Source: Bacteroidota bacterium (lineage in GTDB: Bacteria; Bacteroidota; Bacteroidia; SpSt-205; S141-50). Taken from it: a DNA stretch of 8,125 nucleotides. Below, piece by piece: positions 6,051 to 8,125 of this stretch; within the stretch, counting starts at the first letter, position 1, and every line of letters begins with the position of its first letter. The notes under the pieces are model-generated. The model was not told where the DNA came from, made no database searches, and saw only the letters and a program-made list of their open reading frames with translations. The stretch is taken from positions 1 through 8,125 of the forward strand of contig WFXK01000135.1 of NCBI GenBank assembly GCA_015490695.1, written 5' to 3'. A program made the position numbers and the translations under genes.

Positions 6051-7970
6051 TTAGGGGCAAGTGCGGGTTAGAATGCCCCCTGAGTTCACTGTACCAACGC
6101 TAATACGGCTACCACCACTGCTTACAGAAAGCGTAGGGGTAGCAATTGTCCCGCCACTGCTTATAACGGCACCAGAACCAGAAACGCAGCAACCGTTTCC
6201 GCTGCTATCCAACGTGGCGATGAAGAGGTCTCTAAGTCCTTGTCCCCATGAAGTAGTGGAACCCGATAGCAATAAGGTGCCATCAGGTAAGATATTGCCG
6301 TTTGTGAATCTATCCTCGCCCGTACCTCCCATAGTTCTACTCCATAGGAGATTCCCGTTGCTATCCAGTTTAACCACGTAGCCATCTAAGCTGCCGGCAC
6401 CATAAGAACCTGTGTATCCTATGACAATAATCTCGTTTTGGGTAGTTGTCAGCACAGCCCAAGCACGCTCATTACCCACGCCCCCTATGGTTTTAGTCCA
6501 TAACAGCGTACCATCAGGAGCGAATTTAGCTACATACATATCCTCTCCTCCCGCGCCAAAAGATAATGTGTAGCCTACAGCGATTATACTGCCATCGGGT
6601 GCTTCGGTCACATCATAAAACCAATCTCTAAGGGGACCGCCAATAGAACGCGCCCATATGATATTCCCTAAACTATCTACTTTTAACACTAAAGCATCAT
6701 CCCAATTTACAAAACCTGCAGCCACAATATTACCATCTTTCGTTGGAACGACTCCCAATAAATCATCATAAGTTGGTGTACCATAGACACGACTCCAAAG
6801 AATATTACCACTATTATCTACCATTACTAAATATCCATCCCAGCCACCTGCTCCAAAAGAGTCAGAATGACCGCATAAGATAATTTTGTTCTGTGAAAAG
6901 AGACTTAAATCATGTCCCATGTCGTCCCCTGCTCCACCTATGCCATAACTATATAAAAGATTACCAGCACTATCTATGCTTACTATCCAAACATCATAGA
7001 AGCGACTATTGTGAATGCCTATGATGATAAGATTGCCTTGGTTATCATAAAATGCATCATCCAAGTAATCGCTACCGGTGCCTCCTATCGTTTTTGCCCA
7101 TAGCAAGGAGTAGGAGGGTACAGCTATTTTAGCAATGTAACCATCATAGCCACCGTTCCCAAAGGAGCTTGTTGATCCAATTGCTATTAAGAAACCGCCT
7201 TTTAACAAAACAGAACTTTCATTAAACCATTCCTGATTACTACCTCCTATGGCGAGGCATTGTTGGGAGGTGATGCAAGGGAGAGAGACAGCGATGGTAT
7301 TACTATAACCCGAAAATCCACAGGTGTTTTTTGCTCTTACACGATAATAGTAGGTAACACCACAGCCGATACCAGAAACATTAAACTGCGTAATGTTACC
7401 AACATTGTAGTTCTGGCAAGGATTTCCATTACATCCATTAACAATAGTAGTGAACAAACTGTCAGTTGCTACATCAAGAAGGTATTGAGTGACATTGGGC
7501 ACACTATCCCATACTGCTGTAAATGAAGTAGTAGTAATATTTGTAGCATTTTGAGCAGTAGGATTTGCAGGTTGCTCGCAACACACACTACATTGCAGGG
7601 GACAAGAGAGGCTATACCAGCGGTTGCTGTCGGCATTATAGATTTCCAAGCAGAAGTTGGTTAGGTTAATAATTAAAAGTCCATGGGCAGGGTTTACAAT
7701 AGCATCTCTTTGGGCTTGGGTTAGTCTGGGAATCAATAAGCCTCTTGCACTATCGGCGATTTCTAATCTTGCAGAAGGGTCAGGGGTTGCGGTTCCTATG
7801 CCTACATTCTGGGCGTGAAGTGTGAGGTTAATTAATAAAGCCATAATACATAAAAGTTGTCTTATACTTTCGTTTTTGATGGGGGGGGGGGGTACAAAAA
7901 TGTGAGATTTAAATCCCCCGTATACTATTCCCCCTTTTACATCCTGTCTCTTGCTTAATACCCTATACAT
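6051..7970 (-). CDS. Secreted surface protein: Bacteroidetes N-terminal module, fibronectin-III-like domain, seven-blade beta-propeller
   Basis: The frame runs 639 codons from an ATG at 7970, about 25 nt below a strong promoter motif. Residues 1-36 form an unusual extension that includes four prolines (27-30) encoded by a C12 run. A signal peptide follows: charged KNESIR, hydrophobic LLCIMALLINLTL, and cleavage near HA-Q (53/54). Residues 54-125 are the QNVGIGT..TPDPSA..GLLIPRLT module frequent at the mature N-terminus of Bacteroidetes surface proteins. Residues about 132-231 look like a Cys-containing fibronectin III domain (VWDSVPNVTQYLLDV, TYYYRVRAKN). Residues about 239-595 hold seven similar units of roughly 50 residues, each ending near LLW.(K/R)..GG, typical of SBBP/delta-60-like propellers. 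The tail (596-639) is Gly/Ser/Thr-rich and ends TRTCP, with no recognisable type IX secretion C-terminal domain. Function is unknown; the domains suggest binding outside the cell. It is the first gene of an operon with the phosphatase 2 bp downstream. The true start is uncertain because of the C run. Confidence 0.78.
   Translation of the reverse strand: MYRVLSKRQDVKGGIVYGGFKSHIFVPPPPIKNESIRQLLCIMALLINLTLHAQNVGIGTATPDPSARLEIADSARGLLIPRLTQAQRDAIVNPAHGLLIINLTNFCLEIYNADSNRWYSLSCPLQCSVCCEQPANPTAQNATNITTTSFTAVWDSVPNVTQYLLDVATDSLFTTIVNGCNGNPCQNYNVGNITQFNVSGIGCGVTYYYRVRAKNTCGFSGYSNTIAVSLPCITSQQCLAIGGSNQEWFNESSVLLKGGFLIAIGSTSSFGNGGYDGYIAKIAVPSYSLLWAKTIGGTGSDYLDDAFYDNQGNLIIIGIHNSRFYDVWIVSIDSAGNLLYSYGIGGAGDDMGHDLSLFSQNKIILCGHSDSFGAGGWDGYLVMVDNSGNILWSRVYGTPTYDDLLGVVPTKDGNIVAAGFVNWDDALVLKVDSLGNIIWARSIGGPLRDWFYDVTEAPDGSIIAVGYTLSFGAGGEDMYVAKFAPDGTLLWTKTIGGVGNERAWAVLTTTQNEIIVIGYTGSYGAGSLDGYVVKLDSNGNLLWSRTMGGTGEDRFTNGNILPDGTLLLSGSTTSWGQGLRDLFIATLDSSGNGCCVSGSGAVISSGGTIATPTLSVSSGGSRISVGTVNSGGILTRTCP
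7881..7892 (-). repeat. Homopolymer run of 12 C (coding strand), candidate phase-variation tract
   Basis: Twelve consecutive G on the plus strand, read as CCC x4 (Pro27-Pro30) in the secreted propeller gene. The run lies between the promoter-proximal ATG and the signal peptide. By direct translation, 11 C leads to a stop (GTA TAA) within nine codons of the run, and 13 C leads to a TAA seventeen codons after it, both before the mature protein. Only lengths of 9, 12 or 15 keep ATG 7970 in frame. Homopolymers of this length are classic slippage sites, but also prone to sequencing and assembly error. Confidence 0.8.
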
Positions 7971-7994
7971 GGCTCATTATAGTTAAGACCAAGG

Positions 7995-8025
7995 CAAAGA
8001 TAGGAATTCGTAGTAAAAAAACAAA
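7995..8025 (-). promoter_or_regulatory. Bacteroidetes-type sigma-70 promoter (TTTG / TAnnTTTG)
   Basis: On the minus strand a TTTG at 8025-8022 is followed after 19 bp by TATCTTTG at 8002-7995, a full match to the Bacteroidetes -7 consensus TAnnTTTG at the expected distance from the -33 TTTG. The region is AT-rich. Transcription should start a few bases below 7995, around 7985-7990, leaving a leader of only about 15-20 nt before the ATG at 7970. This supports 7970 as the start and drives the propeller/phosphatase operon. Confidence 0.75.
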
Positions 8026-8125
8026 AGGGATTTATAAAGGTTTAAGTATTAAATCGTTGATAGATAAGTTTTGTTATGTAAATGATTAGATCTCAATGGT
8101 TCTTGGTGTTTGTTTATTTTAATAA
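8003..8125. other. AT-rich upstream region, no gene supported
   Basis: Apart from the -33 element, the region upstream of the minus-strand operon is AT-rich and contains only very short open frames on either strand. I see no tRNA-like fold, no convincing divergent promoter and no repeat. It may be the spacer to a neighbouring gene beyond the window. Confidence 0.5.

Noticed and set aside
6049..6060. TTG at 6060 as start of the phosphatase gene
   Set aside because: It overlaps the upstream gene by 10 nt, while the ATG at 6048 sits just before the positively charged N-terminus and 2 bp after the upstream stop.
6061..6381. Plus-strand open frame of 106 codons antisense to the propeller gene
   Set aside because: It mirrors the Gly/Ser/Thr-rich end of the propeller gene, has no recognisable motif and lies fully inside a well-supported gene.
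7963..7977. Five-codon upstream frame (ATG AGC CAT GTA TAG) overlapping the ATG at 7970
   Set aside because: It lies within the predicted leader but is too short to judge; there is no sign of regulation such as repeated codons.
1..8125. Search by eye for CRISPR arrays, tRNA or rRNA genes, insertion sequences and terminal repeats
   Set aside because: No regularly spaced direct repeats, cloverleaf sequences, transposase motifs or inverted terminal repeats were seen.

Overview
The window looks like chromosomal DNA of a Bacteroidota (Bacteroidetes) bacterium. Three things point there. A near-perfect Bacteroidetes-type promoter (TTTG, 19 bp, TATCTTTG) sits ahead of the minus-strand operon. No convincing Shine-Dalgarno sequences were seen ahead of the starts. 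The secreted protein opens, after its signal peptide, with the QNVGIGT..TPDPSA module that is common in surface proteins of this phylum. The assignment below phylum level is open.

Left half (2-3607, plus strand): a tightly packed kynurenine-pathway operon that enters from upstream. It holds the C-terminal end of ACMS decarboxylase (ACMSD), a cyclase-family kynurenine formamidase, kynureninase and kynurenine 3-monooxygenase. The first two probably overlap and the last two junctions are ATGA overlaps. Formamidase makes kynurenine, the monooxygenase makes 3-hydroxykynurenine, kynureninase makes 3-hydroxyanthranilate plus alanine, and ACMSD draws the ring-cleavage product away from quinolinate/NAD. 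Together this suggests tryptophan degradation more than NAD synthesis alone. Tryptophan dioxygenase and 3-hydroxyanthranilate dioxygenase are not in the window.

Right half (3613-7970, minus strand): a two-gene operon that converges on the kynurenine operon with only 5 bp between stop codons. Its first gene encodes a secreted protein with the N-terminal Bacteroidetes module, a fibronectin-III-like domain and a seven-blade beta-propeller. Its second gene starts 2 bp later and encodes a two-pass membrane protein: a periplasmic FG-GAP/VCBS-like propeller, a transmembrane helix, a heptad-repeat signalling helix and a cytoplasmic SpoIIE/PP2C-type serine phosphatase domain. The pair reads as a sensory cassette (inference).

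The most striking signal is a run of 12 C residues (coding strand) near the 5' end of the first gene. It lies between the promoter-proximal ATG and the signal peptide. A change of one C in either direction leads to a stop before the mature protein, so this looks like a phase-variation switch that could also act on the downstream phosphatase gene. The last 155 bp hold the promoter and AT-rich DNA with no gene that I can support.
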